Assembly: GCA_007644065.1 (NCBI GenBank)
Contig: VJWN01000007.1
Location: 248,001-312,000 of the forward strand
Source: Margaritispora aquatica
Taxonomy: Eukaryota; Ascomycota; Leotiomycetes; Helotiales; Discinellaceae
Length of the DNA: 64,000 bases
Reading direction: 5' to 3'
Shown here: positions 45,731 to 56,327 of the stretch, piece by piece
Numbering within the stretch: position 1 is the first letter of the stretch
How the letters are laid out: each line of letters begins with the position of its first letter
The notes under the pieces: model-generated
Told to the model about the DNA's origin: nothing
What the model saw: only the letters and a program-made list of their open reading frames with translations
Databases searched by the model: none
Position numbers and translations under genes: made by a program

Positions 45731-46170
45731 CTTGCGTGGCGTGAGCGTTTGATCTTGAGGAAGTTGGGGCTGCCGAGAGTGGGCATCGATGTGAGGATGG
45801 GAAGGGAGGAGAAATAGCACAAAATTTTGATGAAGCAGATATTTATATGAGACCAAATTGCCGCTTGTGATGATGCGAACACTTGTGTGAGTGGGTGTGG
45901 CTAGACATCACGTTTGCGAACAGTATCAATATTCATTGTCCAAGTCTTGATTTTAGGTCCCAATATGCTAAGATGGCACTGCAACTGCCAGAGGCTAGGA
46001 AGAAGTGTGAAATGATTGAACGAAAGCTGATTTTCTTAGTTGAAATTAATCAACTAGTCGCCTGAGACCTCGTGGTCTCCATATCCGAGATCAAAAGAAT
46101 ATGATGATGAGCTTCGTATAGCATGGCCTCGCCATCCCACTTATAATAACGCCCAGACTCGAGAAGGCTA
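45731..46170. other. Intergenic spacer in the twin-CxxC cluster
   Basis: About 440 bp holding the promoter side of member 3. Nothing else seen. Confidence 0.5.
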
Positions 46171-46713
46171 TCAAACAGACTTGCGTGGCCCATAAATTCC
46201 CAAAATCTTCTGTGGTACCCCTCCCTCAGGTCGATACACCGATTCGGTGACACAGACCTCGAACTTCTCACACCCCGAGCACACAATCTTCCCAACACGT
46301 CTATAAAATTCTGGGCGTACCGTAATTGGAGGCTTCTGATATCCTGGCGCCGTCGGTGGAATAGTTATCTCCAGCGTGATGGAACATCCTTGGTTTCCGT
46401 AAAGGTGCGTTGATTTCACTTCAACGTCTTCTGCGTACTTGCGCTTGAAAATAAGACTGACAACACCGAAGTCTGCCGCCCCCTTCTCTTGCGAAAAAAC
46501 TGCTGTTCGAAACACTTCGATGGCGTTGGGGTTGTTGCAGGTTGGACATTTGATGTTGTAGACATTACGGTAGTCGACGATCGCATGTTCGGGCAGGGAA
46601 ATGTCAATTATGTTGGCCCAGACTTCCTCGATGGTTTGTTGGGGTGAAGTTTCTTTGTGAGTTGAGAGACTACGGAAAAGCTTCCGAATGTTTGGCTTTA
46701 TCTTGCACAACAT
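46171..46713 (-). CDS. Twin-CxxC family protein, member 4
   Basis: A single exon of 180 residues starting MLCKIKPNIRKLFRSL. The first knuckle is IKCPTCNNPNAIEVF (Cys56, Cys59). The central block is LIFKRKYAEDVEVKS. The second knuckle is IVCSGCEKFEVCVTESVYRP (Cys145, Cys148). The C-terminus is short and basic. It is closest to members 5 and 6, which share CxxCNN-x-x-AIEVW and CEKF. The spacing between knuckles is about 85 residues in all three. There is no recognised domain, signal peptide or membrane segment. A zinc-bound fold is inferred from the cysteines only. Confidence 0.78.
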   Translation of the reverse strand: MLCKIKPNIRKLFRSLSTHKETSPQQTIEEVWANIIDISLPEHAIVDYRNVYNIKCPTCNNPNAIEVFRTAVFSQEKGAADFGVVSLIFKRKYAEDVEVKSTHLYGNQGCSITLEITIPPTAPGYQKPPITVRPEFYRRVGKIVCSGCEKFEVCVTESVYRPEGGVPQKILGIYGPRKSV

Positions 46714-47084
46714 GGCGATTGTTTTGAAGTATATGATAGAGATAGTGGTTTAACAAATGTGGTTGTGAAGAAGTATCGTCCTTAACAAAGCCAACATCTG
46801 GATTTATATCGCTTGGAAGTAGTTACGTGAACTAGGGAGAGAGGTGGGGAAATTCCTAGCATGATATAGTGAAGTCACATTGGGAACAGAAATATGATGT
46901 CGTAAATGGGCCAAGGACGACACCACTAGAACTCTTGGCATCAGTCATATCATTCACTGATGCTCTAAGGACGACAAAGCTAAAATATGGAGACATCAGA
47001 CTTTTACACTAATATGTCAAATCCTAGACATCGTCATAATTCGGCAGTCACAAGAATATCCTGGGCTAGAGGGACGATATGTTT
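46714..47084. other. Intergenic spacer in the twin-CxxC cluster
   Basis: About 370 bp, promoter side of member 4. No other feature seen. Confidence 0.5.
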
Positions 47085-47591
47085 TTATGGCAACAAATTA
47101 ACAACATCAATCCTCAGGGCCTTTTCTAACAACCCATCCGATTCCCAGATTATCTCACGAATCCTCAACCTGAACTTCTCGCACCTCCGGCACACAATCT
47201 CCTGCCGAACTCTCCCCTCGAATCTACGTCCCTCGCACCACATAAAAGAACCCGTTATTGCTTCCCGCCGTTCTGTGATCTCCACACTATCATCTATAAA
47301 ATAACTCTCAAAGAGATAGCCAGGCTCGAATTTGATGTCCGCAGCGTATTCCTGCTTGAAGATGAGACCGAGGCGTAGCTCATCGTTGTTTTCATCGGTC
47401 ATATCCCAGACTTCAATGGCGTCGGCGTTGTTGCAGATTGTGCATTTGACGTTGAATGAGGGAGCTGTGATGATGTGGTTGCGTGACCCGGCCTTCTCGC
47501 ATGGACGGGCTTCAACATTGAGGTAGATGGGTTTGTATATCGAGCCGTGGTAGATGAGGTTCCAGACTTGTGATAAAATGTTGGTAATCAT
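47085..47591 (-). CDS. Twin-CxxC family protein, member 5
   Basis: A single exon. I start at ATG 47591 (MITNILSQVWNLIYH), 168 residues, because this matches the short hydrophobic-basic start of its neighbours; ATG 47615 is eight codons upstream and possible. The first knuckle is VKCTICNNADAIEVW (Cys50, Cys53). The central block is LGLIFKQEYAADIKFEPGY. The second knuckle is IVCRRCEKFRLRIREIIWE (Cys134, Cys137). The arrangement is the same as in members 4 and 6. The C-terminus ends in an amphipathic stretch. Function unknown. Confidence 0.76.
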   Translation of the reverse strand: MITNILSQVWNLIYHGSIYKPIYLNVEARPCEKAGSRNHIITAPSFNVKCTICNNADAIEVWDMTDENNDELRLGLIFKQEYAADIKFEPGYLFESYFIDDSVEITERREAITGSFMWCEGRRFEGRVRQEIVCRRCEKFRLRIREIIWESDGLLEKALRIDVVNLLP

Positions 47592-47943
47592 GATGGATTT
47601 TATATGACCTGACATGGATTGGTAGACAACGACAGTGTTGTGACGCGTCTGTGATGAAACGGTTGTCGCCACGAACCAACACTTGATCGAAAAATTATCG
47701 CCGAGGGGAAAGAAACAAAAGATCGCAGCCTGAATCCGACTCCATGATATGATCCGTTGCGCCAAACTGTAAATAGCAACGACGAGTATCGATGATGTCG
47801 TCGAAGGGATAAGATATTAGACCAGACTGTACCAAACTCCTACTACCACAAGTCCCGTCACCAATTCTCCGAAATAGAACTAGGCACCATACCACCACAC
47901 CAAAACAACACTGGCGAGCGTCTACAGACCAAACTTTCGATGC
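47592..47943. other. Intergenic spacer in the twin-CxxC cluster
   Basis: About 350 bp. It contains the upstream side of member 5. Open sequence continues in frame upstream of its start without a better ATG. No other feature. Confidence 0.5.
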
Positions 47944-48486
47944 CTAAAGAAGCATATCCAGCTTGGAATAGTACAATGTCCTCACCAACTCTCCACCCTC
48001 CAACCCCTCACAAACCGCCTCTCTCACCCCCACTCCAAATTTCTCGCACCCCTCACAGAGTACTTCCGCCAACATTTTACCCTCGTAAAAGTTCCCTTCT
48101 TGACTGAATGCATTACTACCACCAAGCTTATCTGTGACCTCGAGATTTTCGCTGTTATAAATCGCCTCGCACCAAAACCCCGGCTCAACTGTGATGTCCA
48201 CACTATACTTGCGCTTGAATACGATGCCGATAAAACCGGAGACGCGGAATGTGTTGAGACATGCTAGCTCCCACAGCTCTATGGCTTGAGAATTGTTGCA
48301 GATGGGGCATGCAATGTGGCAGTGGAGTGCAGTTTGGACCACGGCGTTAGGTGGAATTCTGTGTGGTTGCTGATGGGGGCTGCAAGGCGAGACTTTCTCC
48401 GTGTTAAAGTATTCGGTATCGTCTGAAGCGTTCTTGAGGAAGGGTTTGATCCCAAAGAATGCTCGTAGCCTGGACCGGAAACCCAT
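47944..48486 (-). CDS. Twin-CxxC family protein, member 6
   Basis: A single exon of 180 residues starting MGFRSRLRAFFGIKPF. The first knuckle is IACPICNNSQAIELWELACL (Cys60, Cys63). The central block is IGIVFKRKYSVDITVEPGFW. The second knuckle is VLCEGCEKFGVGVREAVCEG (Cys144, Cys147). It is similar along its length to members 4 and 5, including the CEKF motif and a C-terminal hydrophobic end. It is the last gene of the array; the next gene upstream (49041-49710) is an unrelated HIT protein. Function unknown. Confidence 0.78.
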   Translation of the reverse strand: MGFRSRLRAFFGIKPFLKNASDDTEYFNTEKVSPCSPHQQPHRIPPNAVVQTALHCHIACPICNNSQAIELWELACLNTFRVSGFIGIVFKRKYSVDITVEPGFWCEAIYNSENLEVTDKLGGSNAFSQEGNFYEGKMLAEVLCEGCEKFGVGVREAVCEGLEGGELVRTLYYSKLDMLL

Positions 48487-49040
48487 ACTGAGGTGCTTAT
48501 TTGGGATGTTGAAATAGATGTTGCGTTTGACACGTGATTTATTTATACAGAATAAGATCTGAATAATTTTCAAGTGAAAAAGCCTTGACGCACCAGTGGA
48601 ATGAGAAGATATTGAAAGAGAGCCGAGACGCTTTTATGAAGAATATACTTATGGAAATCGTCGTCATGCCTGGTGACTGACCAGACCAGCCGCATGCCCC
48701 AGAAATGATGGGCCAGAAAAAGCAAAACTCAGCAAGCGGTAAAGGAAAGCTATATGTCCTCACTGATATTAATCTCAGAAATTGAACTCGATTCAAGCCG
48801 ATAATGAAGACGCTGTCAGGAAAAGAATCGAATGGCAGGTAGTCGATCTTAAAGACAGCAACAACCCAAAACAAGTGTGTGGTAAAAATTGATACAAACT
48901 CAAATTACTTCGTAAAATTTGAGCCTCGAGCAGACTCCTGCTGACGGCTTCAATTCTAGAGGCTCTCACGCAGGGATGCCTCAAAAAAAGCCTCCTTCAA
49001 CGACCAACGCATCATGGCTTAACTACGCCAGCATATACCA
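48487..49040. other. Intergenic, no gene seen
   Basis: Promoter side of twin-CxxC member 6 and 3' side of the HIT gene. Frames such as 48539-48874 show no family signal. Confidence 0.5.
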
Positions 49041-49710
49041 TCATTCCACCAACGCCATCTGCTCCCGAAAAAGCACTGCTTGCTTGTTCATATCTTCCGG
49101 CGTCCTAGGCTTCCTATCGGCATCTTCAATCTGAGGGAATCTTCCAATCTGCTTGGGACGATGTTCCTGGTCATAGTAGCCACCGCCAACGTTCCCCTCC
49201 TCGCCTTGCAACTTTGCGTATATTGCATCTCCGAGCGTAGCGTCTTCTACTGTCCTGGGAATGATATGAACGTGGACGTGTGGTACTGTCTGACCTGCTT
49301 CTTTCCCATCCTGTAGAGCAACGTTGAAGCTAGCCAGTGTCAGTTGAGGGAGGCAAGTAGGGGACAAAGTGAGATTGCATACCTGCCCGTCTCAACTTCA
49401 CCTGCACCTTTCCCATCGATATCCTTGAAGTACTGCTTTGCTAGCATCTTTTGGACCTTCTGAACAGTGGTGAACATATCAGTGACCTCTTCTATTGTGA
49501 GATCTATGAGACGTTCCACTTTGCGATATGGAATAACGAGCACGTGACCAGGCAAGATTGGTTTGATATTGATGAGGCCATAGCAATATTTGGTGTTGTA
49601 GAAGACCTGTTATATATCAGACTAGAGCACAAGCTGAAAGCACAGAGACGAACCTGATCCGTAACTTCAAATGGCCCAAAATGTATGAGGTTCGAGGTGG
49701 TAGAATTCAT
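49041..49710 (-). CDS. HNT2: FHIT-type HIT-family hydrolase, bis(5'-adenosyl)-triphosphatase
   Basis: Minus-strand exons 49710-49654, 49606-49383 and 49329-49041 give 189 residues. The start HFGPFEVTDQVFYNTKYCYG is followed by LPGHVLVIPYRKVERLIDLT and SFNVALQDGKEAGQTVPHVH. The HIT triad is HVHVH at residues 111-115. This is the Fhit branch (HNT2 in budding yeast, Aph1 in fission yeast), which splits Ap3A and related dinucleoside polyphosphates to AMP plus nucleotide. The C-terminal part after the triad carries a variable insertion, as in other Fhit proteins. Splice joins fall at family-conserved positions (DQ/VFY and TG/SFN), supporting the model. Confidence 0.92.
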
Positions 49711-50673
49711 CCTGAAATGCTGGTGAGAAGGTAGTCGACGTGAGATTTGGACCAGCCGTAAGAGCATATCCCTATGTGAGTTTCTAATCATGCAGCTTCC
49801 CCAGTACTTGAAGACGAAAACCGAGAACTCAAAGTCTTGATGTTCAGGGGTCAAGAGCGTCAGCGTGGGCGGTTTTTGTACAGCTAGGACAGATTGTAAT
49901 GTATTTATCGGGTACGTATCGGCCTGATGATTAGAAACAGATGAAGTGATACTTAAAAGTTAGGCCATTAAGTGATATACTGAATTAGATGATCGAGGTC
50001 GTATTCCACAAACGATTCTACCTCTGCTGGCGGAGCAATGTTTTCCCGGTCTTGCCAAGATTATTCCACCAAAAGCGGGACTTCGCCTAACGCCTTCATA
50101 ATACTTCAAATGTTTATCTTAGTCTTGATGCTTCATTCAACCCTATCAATAAATTATGGCAATCCCAAATCCTACTGAATCCTTGTCGCCGCCGTTCTAC
50201 TTTGCAGAAATCCGCCATGATGATGGGGAAGATGTTGTGCCTTAACGCCAAGGCAGAACAATTCAGGGGTCTCCATATTTGATTTGTTTGAAACAAACCA
50301 GCCTCACCCCTCCACTCTATTTCATCTATTCGAAAAACATCCCCTTAATAAGCGAGCATTTTTACTAATAACCGCCAAATTGGATGACCTTGAAACATTC
50401 AATCCAGAACCTAAAGATCTACTTGACACCTTTAAGCCCTGTCATCCGATCTCCGAGAAATGGCGGAGAGATCCATTTCATCTCCATGCATAGAAGGGTC
50501 ATTTATATAGTAGCTCATTGACCCTTCTTATCGAGTCTCTCTTTTCGCCGTTTATCAAGTCACTCTCTTTTTCAAAAGTCCTTTTTCTCAAGCTCTATTT
50601 TCAGCTCAAAGCGCAAGTTCGCTTTTCATTCTTTTAAGCAGCAAGCTGCTATTTTACCAACCAAATCTTCATC
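49711..50673. other. Intergenic, divergent promoter of HIT and GH131 genes
   Basis: About 960 bp between divergent starts. The last 140 bp before 50674 are strongly pyrimidine-rich (CTTTTT and TCTCTTTT runs), typical of a fungal leader for an expressed secreted protein. The small frame 50284-50493 has no support. Confidence 0.5.
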
Positions 50674-51919
50674 ATGTTCAGCTCCCTCTTACTGCTCAAC
50701 AGCATTGGTCTTGCCCTTGGTGGCACCATTTTATGGGATGGAAGATTCAATGATATGACTTCCAGCGCCGCACTTGAGGACTGGTCGTGGAGCGACCAGA
50801 CCGGTCCTTACCAATACTATATCGTCAGTCACTTTCCTCCTATATCACAAGCACGATACTAACAGCAGCTTCAGCACGGAGCCTCCAATGTCTCCTCATA
50901 CGTCAACTTGGACAGTACATTCAAGAACCCAGCCGACACAGGCAGCACCCAAGGCGTGAAAATCACCCTCGATTCAACAGCCTACTGGAACGGCCAAACC
51001 ATGCGACGCACTGAATTGATTCCCCAAACTAGCGCAGCCATCGGCGCCGGCCAGGTCTTCTACCATTTCAGCATGATGCGCTCGGCTGTCAACCCACCAA
51101 GCGAGTTTCGAGAGCACCAGATCGCCTTTTTCGAGAGCCACTTCACGGAGATGAAGTCGGGCTGGCAGAGCGGAGCTTCAGGAACGAGCGATCCCCTGTT
51201 GCGATGGGCCGTGACCGGGTCTACGGAGTGGAATGTCACCTGGGAGGCTGGTGTGTGGCACAATGTTGCATATGGAATTGATTTCTCTGCTGGCACTGTA
51301 GCGTTCTATCACTCGACTGGCGCGGACGATTTGGTGCTTACGGTGCCAGCGGTGCCATGTACTGCTTCTTCAAACGGTGCAGATTGGCACTTGGGTGTTC
51401 TTGAGTTGCCAAGGGATGGATATGCTGATGCTGATGAGGAGTGAGTTCCCTCTACTTCCCCTGGCATTGTACCCTACTAACCACGATTCCAGCATTTACT
51501 TCTCAGGTGTCTATGTCGAGAGCGGCGACATCACTACCAGTATCTCTGGACCAGGTGGAGCTTCATCTGGCACCACTCCCGTTGTTTCATCTGCAGCTGT
51601 TGTAGCCACACCAATCGCATCATCTGTTCCAGCATCGACTCAGGCTGCAGTCGTCGCTACATCTTCAGCAGTAGCCAGCCCAGTCATTGCCTCCTCTTCG
51701 AGTATTGTCTCGGAGGTCGCAGTTCCAACTTCGATTCCAGTATCATCAGCAGAGCCAACCTCCGTCGCAGCAATCACATCCGAGGCACCAGTCCCCACCA
51801 GCTCAGCTGCTGTTGTCGAAACTGTTGTTCCAACCACAACATCTTTGACCTCAGCTCCTGTCGAGACCGCCGATCCATCTGCTGACGATGGAGAGGAAGA
51901 CGATGAGGATTGCGAATGA
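50674..51919 (+). CDS. GH131-family beta-glucanase, secreted, with Ser/Thr-rich C-terminal tail
   Basis: Exons 50674-50823, 50875-51440 and 51493-51919 give 380 residues. Residues 1-16 (MFSSLLLLNSIGLALG) are a signal peptide. The mature part begins GTILWDGRFNDMTSSAALED, continues with WSWSDQTGPYQYYIHG, and includes TAYWNGQTMRRTELIPQT, YYHFSMMRS-like and HQIAFFESHFTEMKSGW blocks. These are the GH131 catalytic domain as I know it. GH131 enzymes cleave beta-1,3-, 1,4- and 1,6-glucans. No CBM1 module is present. Instead the last 130 residues are Ser/Thr/Val/Ala-rich and end in an acidic DDGEEDDEDCE, likely glycosylated. The third exon joins at ADADED/IYFSGVYVES. Role in plant or fungal wall degradation is inferred. 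Confidence 0.88.
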
Positions 51920-52501
51920 AGCTATTTACATTTAGTGGCTTACGGGGTAGGACGATGGTAGAGGAGCGGGAGGAGTTGAGAATTTCACTGTACATATAAA
52001 GCTGCGCGTATACATACACATCAATACATAGACACATATACTTCACGTCTTCAAAGTTTACCACTCACTGGTCCATTCTATGCTGCAGCTTTCTAACAAT
52101 GCTGGCCACCCGCCTATGTATAGATTTCCATTCGCAAGTCGCGACACTCGTGGTCGCCCTCCCGTCTACCATAAACAAACTACCACTCCGCCATTACCTT
52201 CGAAGGATGATTGTTTTGTCGCTTGTTTGAATCATATATCTATATTTGGTCGCATGTTTTATTTGAATGTCCAGACTCAACCCAGCTTGCTTTTATACTG
52301 CCCTAGACATGTCTTACCAGCCCATTGATCATCTATGGCATTTGATTTACTCCAATATTAATTCTTGTCGAGGGAAGGCCAGTCACACAAGTTGGCATTT
52401 AAGACTATTATAGGATATTGGCAATTACGTCAATCAATATTATCTTTTCAATTCATGATCATAACATCCATCCTCTCATCACTCAATCCGCAAGAAGCAC
52501 C
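51920..52501. other. Intergenic between convergent genes
   Basis: 3' regions of GH131 and CTF18. A CATA/TACA microsatellite-like stretch lies near 52000-52030. No gene. Confidence 0.55.
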
Positions 52502-55500
52502 TTACAGTCCCCTCATCAACTCTTCAACCGTAATCGGCTTTCTTACCGCATTCGAAAAACCCTCATGATAGCTAACCCAAACCTTATTGTCCTCCTTTCT
52601 GTTCCCACCACCCTTCTTCCTCGTCTCTCCACCATCATTACGATTCCCATCTCCCTCGCCCAGAACCACGGCCTCAGCCACGACTCTTCCAAAGAAATCT
52701 CTTTTCGCACCTAGCACTGCTGGCGGCGCATGAAGTTTCTTGTCTCCTTTGCTTCCACTTCCGATCTCGAACTCCACATCGTCGAGGGGATTGCCGGCTT
52801 TGTAGCGCGCTTGTCGCAAGGCATTCTCCCGCACGATGATGTTCTTTTGGTATTCCTGGTCAAGCACTTGCCGCACGGCATAACGTACCGGGGCTGAGGC
52901 GCCGGATGCGAGAGTCGCAGTCTCGAATGTGACGAGTGGATCAAGTGGTCTGGTTTTGTTAGCTTGGAGAAATAGAGAGATAATAAAGACATACGGCTCC
53001 ATCCGGTAGACCCATTGCACAGCTCTGCTGCCGAAATCACCCTCGAGTTTACCGCGTTCGAAGATCACTCCCACTGAGCTCATAACATCCACTGCTCGCT
53101 TCACCATTGCCTTCTCAGACTCTTTCCTGACGCTCGCAATACCCTTGGAGTCACCGGTACCTCCTACGATAATGGGCTTGATTTCAGGCGTAAGCATTCG
53201 CACAAGATACGGTAGGAGGTCTGTCGCTATGTCTTCCGGACTCCTGAAACTTCTGAGTAGAGTCGCAGTGAGACTGGCCTGTAAAGCGAGGATAGTAGCA
53301 CGATTCGCTTTCTCGGCTTCGTGAGCAGAATAGTCTGCTCGAGGGCCAGTAAAAGGAAGTGGCTCTTCTTCCACTTCCTCTTCACCCCATTTCTTGGTCT
53401 CTTTTGCTGCAAAGTAGTGCCGTGCCGGGGATGCAAATAAATGATGGCATGCCAACACAGGCTGGCTGAGATAGGGTGCTAGTTCAAAGGCTTGTTCGGT
53501 GAAGACCCGCGTCGAGCAAGTATCATGAAAGTGCAACCATTCATAAGCTGCGTCTGGCTTGGACAGTATGTTGTCATCATTGAAGGGTTGGCTGGGATAT
53601 TCTGAGAATATATCGGTGACAATCCTGTCAATATCCCCACTTGTGTCAACCATCTCTCTCAGCCTCTCCATACCAGCTCTCTTCGCCAATTCAGCCACGC
53701 CGAGCTGCGCCTTTGGCTGCTCACCTGCAGTATCTGGGGCAGGTGCAACGTATGCCATCTTTGGAAAACCAGCTCCCTCAAGGAACACTCGACTTGATAC
53801 CTCTTTTGCGCCTCCACGGCCGACTCCACGTGCTCCTCCACCGCCATGAGATAGACTTGACATCATGTTATCCTCCACCCATTTCCTTGTGAGCCGTGCC
53901 ATTCCATCCTTGGTCGAAGCTTTCAATTTTCCAGCTGCCCACTCACCAACAACCATAATTCCTCTTAGATCTCCTTCACCAGTACCTTCTTTCCCTTTGC
54001 GCGACTCTTGTGCGTTTACTCCCCAAGTGGCTTCGCATAATCTCCGGACGGCATCACTATCGCATGCAACTCCTTCTTTCTCGAACACAGATTTCATACG
54101 CGTCACGACTGCATCCAGCGGCGGTTTTCGAACGTGGATGATTTCTGCGAAGTTTGATTGTCTTAGAGGTCTGAGAGATGGATGATAAACGTCGTTGCAA
54201 ATCAGAACCAATGGCCGTAGTAATTTGAAGTCGTCTCCTTTCCTCTTTTTCTTGCTTACACCAGCCGTGGATGAAGTTGCACCACTATTCTTCTGATCGA
54301 GCAAGATGAGGTCGATCAAAGCTTTCACGAAGCCTCCCTCTCCGGATCCCCCAGAACCACCAACCACACCATCAACTTCATCAATGACTACACACAATGG
54401 ATGGACAGATTTCTGCACATGGCCCGCTTTCGATGTGACCGTTGAACCTGTCTTCACACTCTCTGTTCCAACGCTCGTCCTTATCCTTCCCTTGACCACA
54501 TTGCTACTTCGTTCATCACTCGCATTGATTTCCATGACCTCATATCCTGCTTGCCTAGCACAAACATGTGCCAAGGTAGTTTTCCCAAGGCCTGGAGGTC
54601 CAGTAAGAAGGAGGATCTTCTTGTGTTGCTTCTCCTCTTCTCCTTCGACTCCGGGCCTCTTTGATACAGCCGCCTTTGGCTTGCCTGATTTTGGAAACAC
54701 AATCGGATCCCAAGCTTTCAGCCACCGTAAAACTTGTCTATGTGTCCGGTCGTCACCACAGAGCTCCATGAAATTCCTCGCCCGATACTTCTCTGTCCAC
54801 ATCAATGATTTTCTCGACTTGGGCTTTGGACCGACATGCTCCACTGAAGGAATCAACTCTTCAGCAATAGCTTTTGCCTCCGCATCTTTGGCAGCGTGCT
54901 CGGCTTTTGTTTGCACATCTGCCTCCTCAATCAAGCCGTGGATGTCGATCCCGTAGAAACTCTTCTTAGCGCGTCCTGCTTTAACAGTAGATCTAGCAGA
55001 AACAAGCTCTTCAAAGGTAACTGGCTTGGACTTCTTTCGTTGCTGAATCGTGATAGACTTCCCCGAGCAGGTTAACATTTCTGTCTTTTTTGCTGGTATT
55101 TCATCAAAAAAAGAAGGAACATCCAAGCCCTCGTATATATCTTTGTCCCCGGCTAGTGAGTTGGAGAACGAGGTTGCTGTAGTATCTGGTCCGGGAAGGG
55201 TGTCGTCTTCTGATGTTTCGTCGTCATCTACAAGAAAGCCTCCAACACGCCTTGCTACAACTGGCAGCCTCAGTTCCTTTTCTATTATGGAATCGGCCTC
55301 AACCGCAGATATTTGATTCGGGCTAGGTGATCGAGTGTTCTCGAGCATTCGCCTCTTCGGTGCGGGTTCCTCAATGGCAAAATCATCTTCGGAATCATCA
55401 TCCACCAGGAATCCGCCAATGGTTTTCGGTTTTATTCGAGTGTCTGACTCTGCAGGCCTCGTTCTTTTTACCACCGGAGGACTATCTGGATATGCCACTG

Positions 55501-55519
55501 GGGACGAGGCTGATGGCAT
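52502..55519 (-). CDS. CTF18: CTF18, large subunit of the alternative clamp loader (RFC-like complex)
   Basis: Exons 55519-52995 and 52949-52502 give 990 residues. The 45-nt intron (52994-52950) is open in frame but must be removed to give RMEPPLDPLVTFET. The conserved entry block is LMWTEKYRARNFMELCGDDR (residues 239-258). Walker A is GPPGLGKTT (307-315), followed by EINASDERS. Walker B is LCVVIDEVDGV (375-385). The long C-terminal region is CTF18-type. The complex with DCC1, CTF8 and RFC2-5 loads PCNA and supports sister-chromatid cohesion and checkpoint signalling. The disordered N-terminus has two copies of GGFLVDDD (35-42 and 93-100), each followed by SEDD or a near match. The start is the first ATG in frame. 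Confidence 0.93.
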   Translation of the reverse strand: MPSASSPVAYPDSPPVVKRTRPAESDTRIKPKTIGGFLVDDDSEDDFAIEEPAPKRRMLENTRSPSPNQISAVEADSIIEKELRLPVVARRVGGFLVDDDETSEDDTLPGPDTTATSFSNSLAGDKDIYEGLDVPSFFDEIPAKKTEMLTCSGKSITIQQRKKSKPVTFEELVSARSTVKAGRAKKSFYGIDIHGLIEEADVQTKAEHAAKDAEAKAIAEELIPSVEHVGPKPKSRKSLMWTEKYRARNFMELCGDDRTHRQVLRWLKAWDPIVFPKSGKPKAAVSKRPGVEGEEEKQHKKILLLTGPPGLGKTTLAHVCARQAGYEVMEINASDERSSNVVKGRIRTSVGTESVKTGSTVTSKAGHVQKSVHPLCVVIDEVDGVVGGSGGSGEGGFVKALIDLILLDQKNSGATSSTAGVSKKKRKGDDFKLLRPLVLICNDVYHPSLRPLRQSNFAEIIHVRKPPLDAVVTRMKSVFEKEGVACDSDAVRRLCEATWGVNAQESRKGKEGTGEGDLRGIMVVGEWAAGKLKASTKDGMARLTRKWVEDNMMSSLSHGGGGARGVGRGGAKEVSSRVFLEGAGFPKMAYVAPAPDTAGEQPKAQLGVAELAKRAGMERLREMVDTSGDIDRIVTDIFSEYPSQPFNDDNILSKPDAAYEWLHFHDTCSTRVFTEQAFELAPYLSQPVLACHHLFASPARHYFAAKETKKWGEEEVEEEPLPFTGPRADYSAHEAEKANRATILALQASLTATLLRSFRSPEDIATDLLPYLVRMLTPEIKPIIVGGTGDSKGIASVRKESEKAMVKRAVDVMSSVGVIFERGKLEGDFGSRAVQWVYRMEPYVFIISLFLQANKTRPLDPLVTFETATLASGASAPVRYAVRQVLDQEYQKNIIVRENALRQARYKAGNPLDDVEFEIGSGSKGDKKLHAPPAVLGAKRDFFGRVVAEAVVLGEGDGNRNDGGETRKKGGGNRKEDNKVWVSYHEGFSNAVRKPITVEELMRGL

Positions 55520-56327
55520 GCTGGGAGCTGGTAAGACGAGCGTGAAGGGAGTTTCGTTCCAGTTTCTGCGTTCGAATCGTAATTTTGTCACTACCAAACT
55601 TCACAGCTTCGTCATAGTCCCGCAGATCGTAATATACCATCAACACAGTTTGTTTCCCTCAACGAAATCTCCTATGTCCACAAGATTCGATGTCGGATGA
55701 CTTCACGGGTCCGATTCCGTACGACAGCAATCTGGTTAAGGACAAGGCGAATGGCTTCGAGATCTTTCCAACAATGGTTGTTCTGGCTTTTACTCGCGAG
55801 TGGTCGACGGTATAAATAGCCCAGAAGCTGCAAACCAGAGGTAATCCCGATGGTTGAAGATGCTGTTTCAATAAAGTGCTTTACGTCTAAACGCGTCAAA
55901 ACTCGACGCGTCGATTCGTGTTTGTTTAACCGAGCCCCTGAAGCTTACTAGCACCACCCCTCGCTAGTGCTGTCAATACCCCACATAGCTCGAGGGCATA
56001 TCTCGTCATCGAGTTCTCCAAAATCGGTTTCTTCTCCCGTGTCGTCATCACAATCCCATCTTTTAGCGAGAAAGCTCGAGAAGTCCTCCATAAAAATAAA
56101 AAAATGTAACTGGCCTATGATAGATACATAAGTTTCACGAATTGGGCATCATTTAAGAAGTAGTGATGCGCTCCTAGATCCGGAGCAAAGCTCCGTAAAT
56201 GACTCCCGATCGACGTTATACCTATAACTAACATTTTTGGTGGCAACGGTCCTCTTTATTACTTAGAGTTTGCTACTTTCACTCAAATATCAATACATTT
56301 TCATTAGCATTTGTAATCATCACTGAC
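55520..56327. other. Divergent promoter region between CTF18 and the SDR gene
   Basis: About 800 bp. It contains two ACGCGT boxes (55891-55896 and 55906-55911) and no credible coding sequence. A small stem-like stretch near 56170-56200 (GGAGCAAAGCTCC) is a short palindrome of unknown meaning. Confidence 0.5.
55891..55911. promoter_or_regulatory. Two MCB-type boxes (ACGCGT) upstream of CTF18
   Basis: Perfect ACGCGT hexamers lie at 55891-55896 and 55906-55911, spaced 15 bp centre to centre and about 370-390 bp upstream of the CTF18 start codon. ACGCGT is the site of MBF (Mbp1/Swi6), which drives G1/S replication genes, so control of CTF18 is a natural inference. The divergent SDR gene starts about 420 bp away on the other side. 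Confidence 0.6.
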
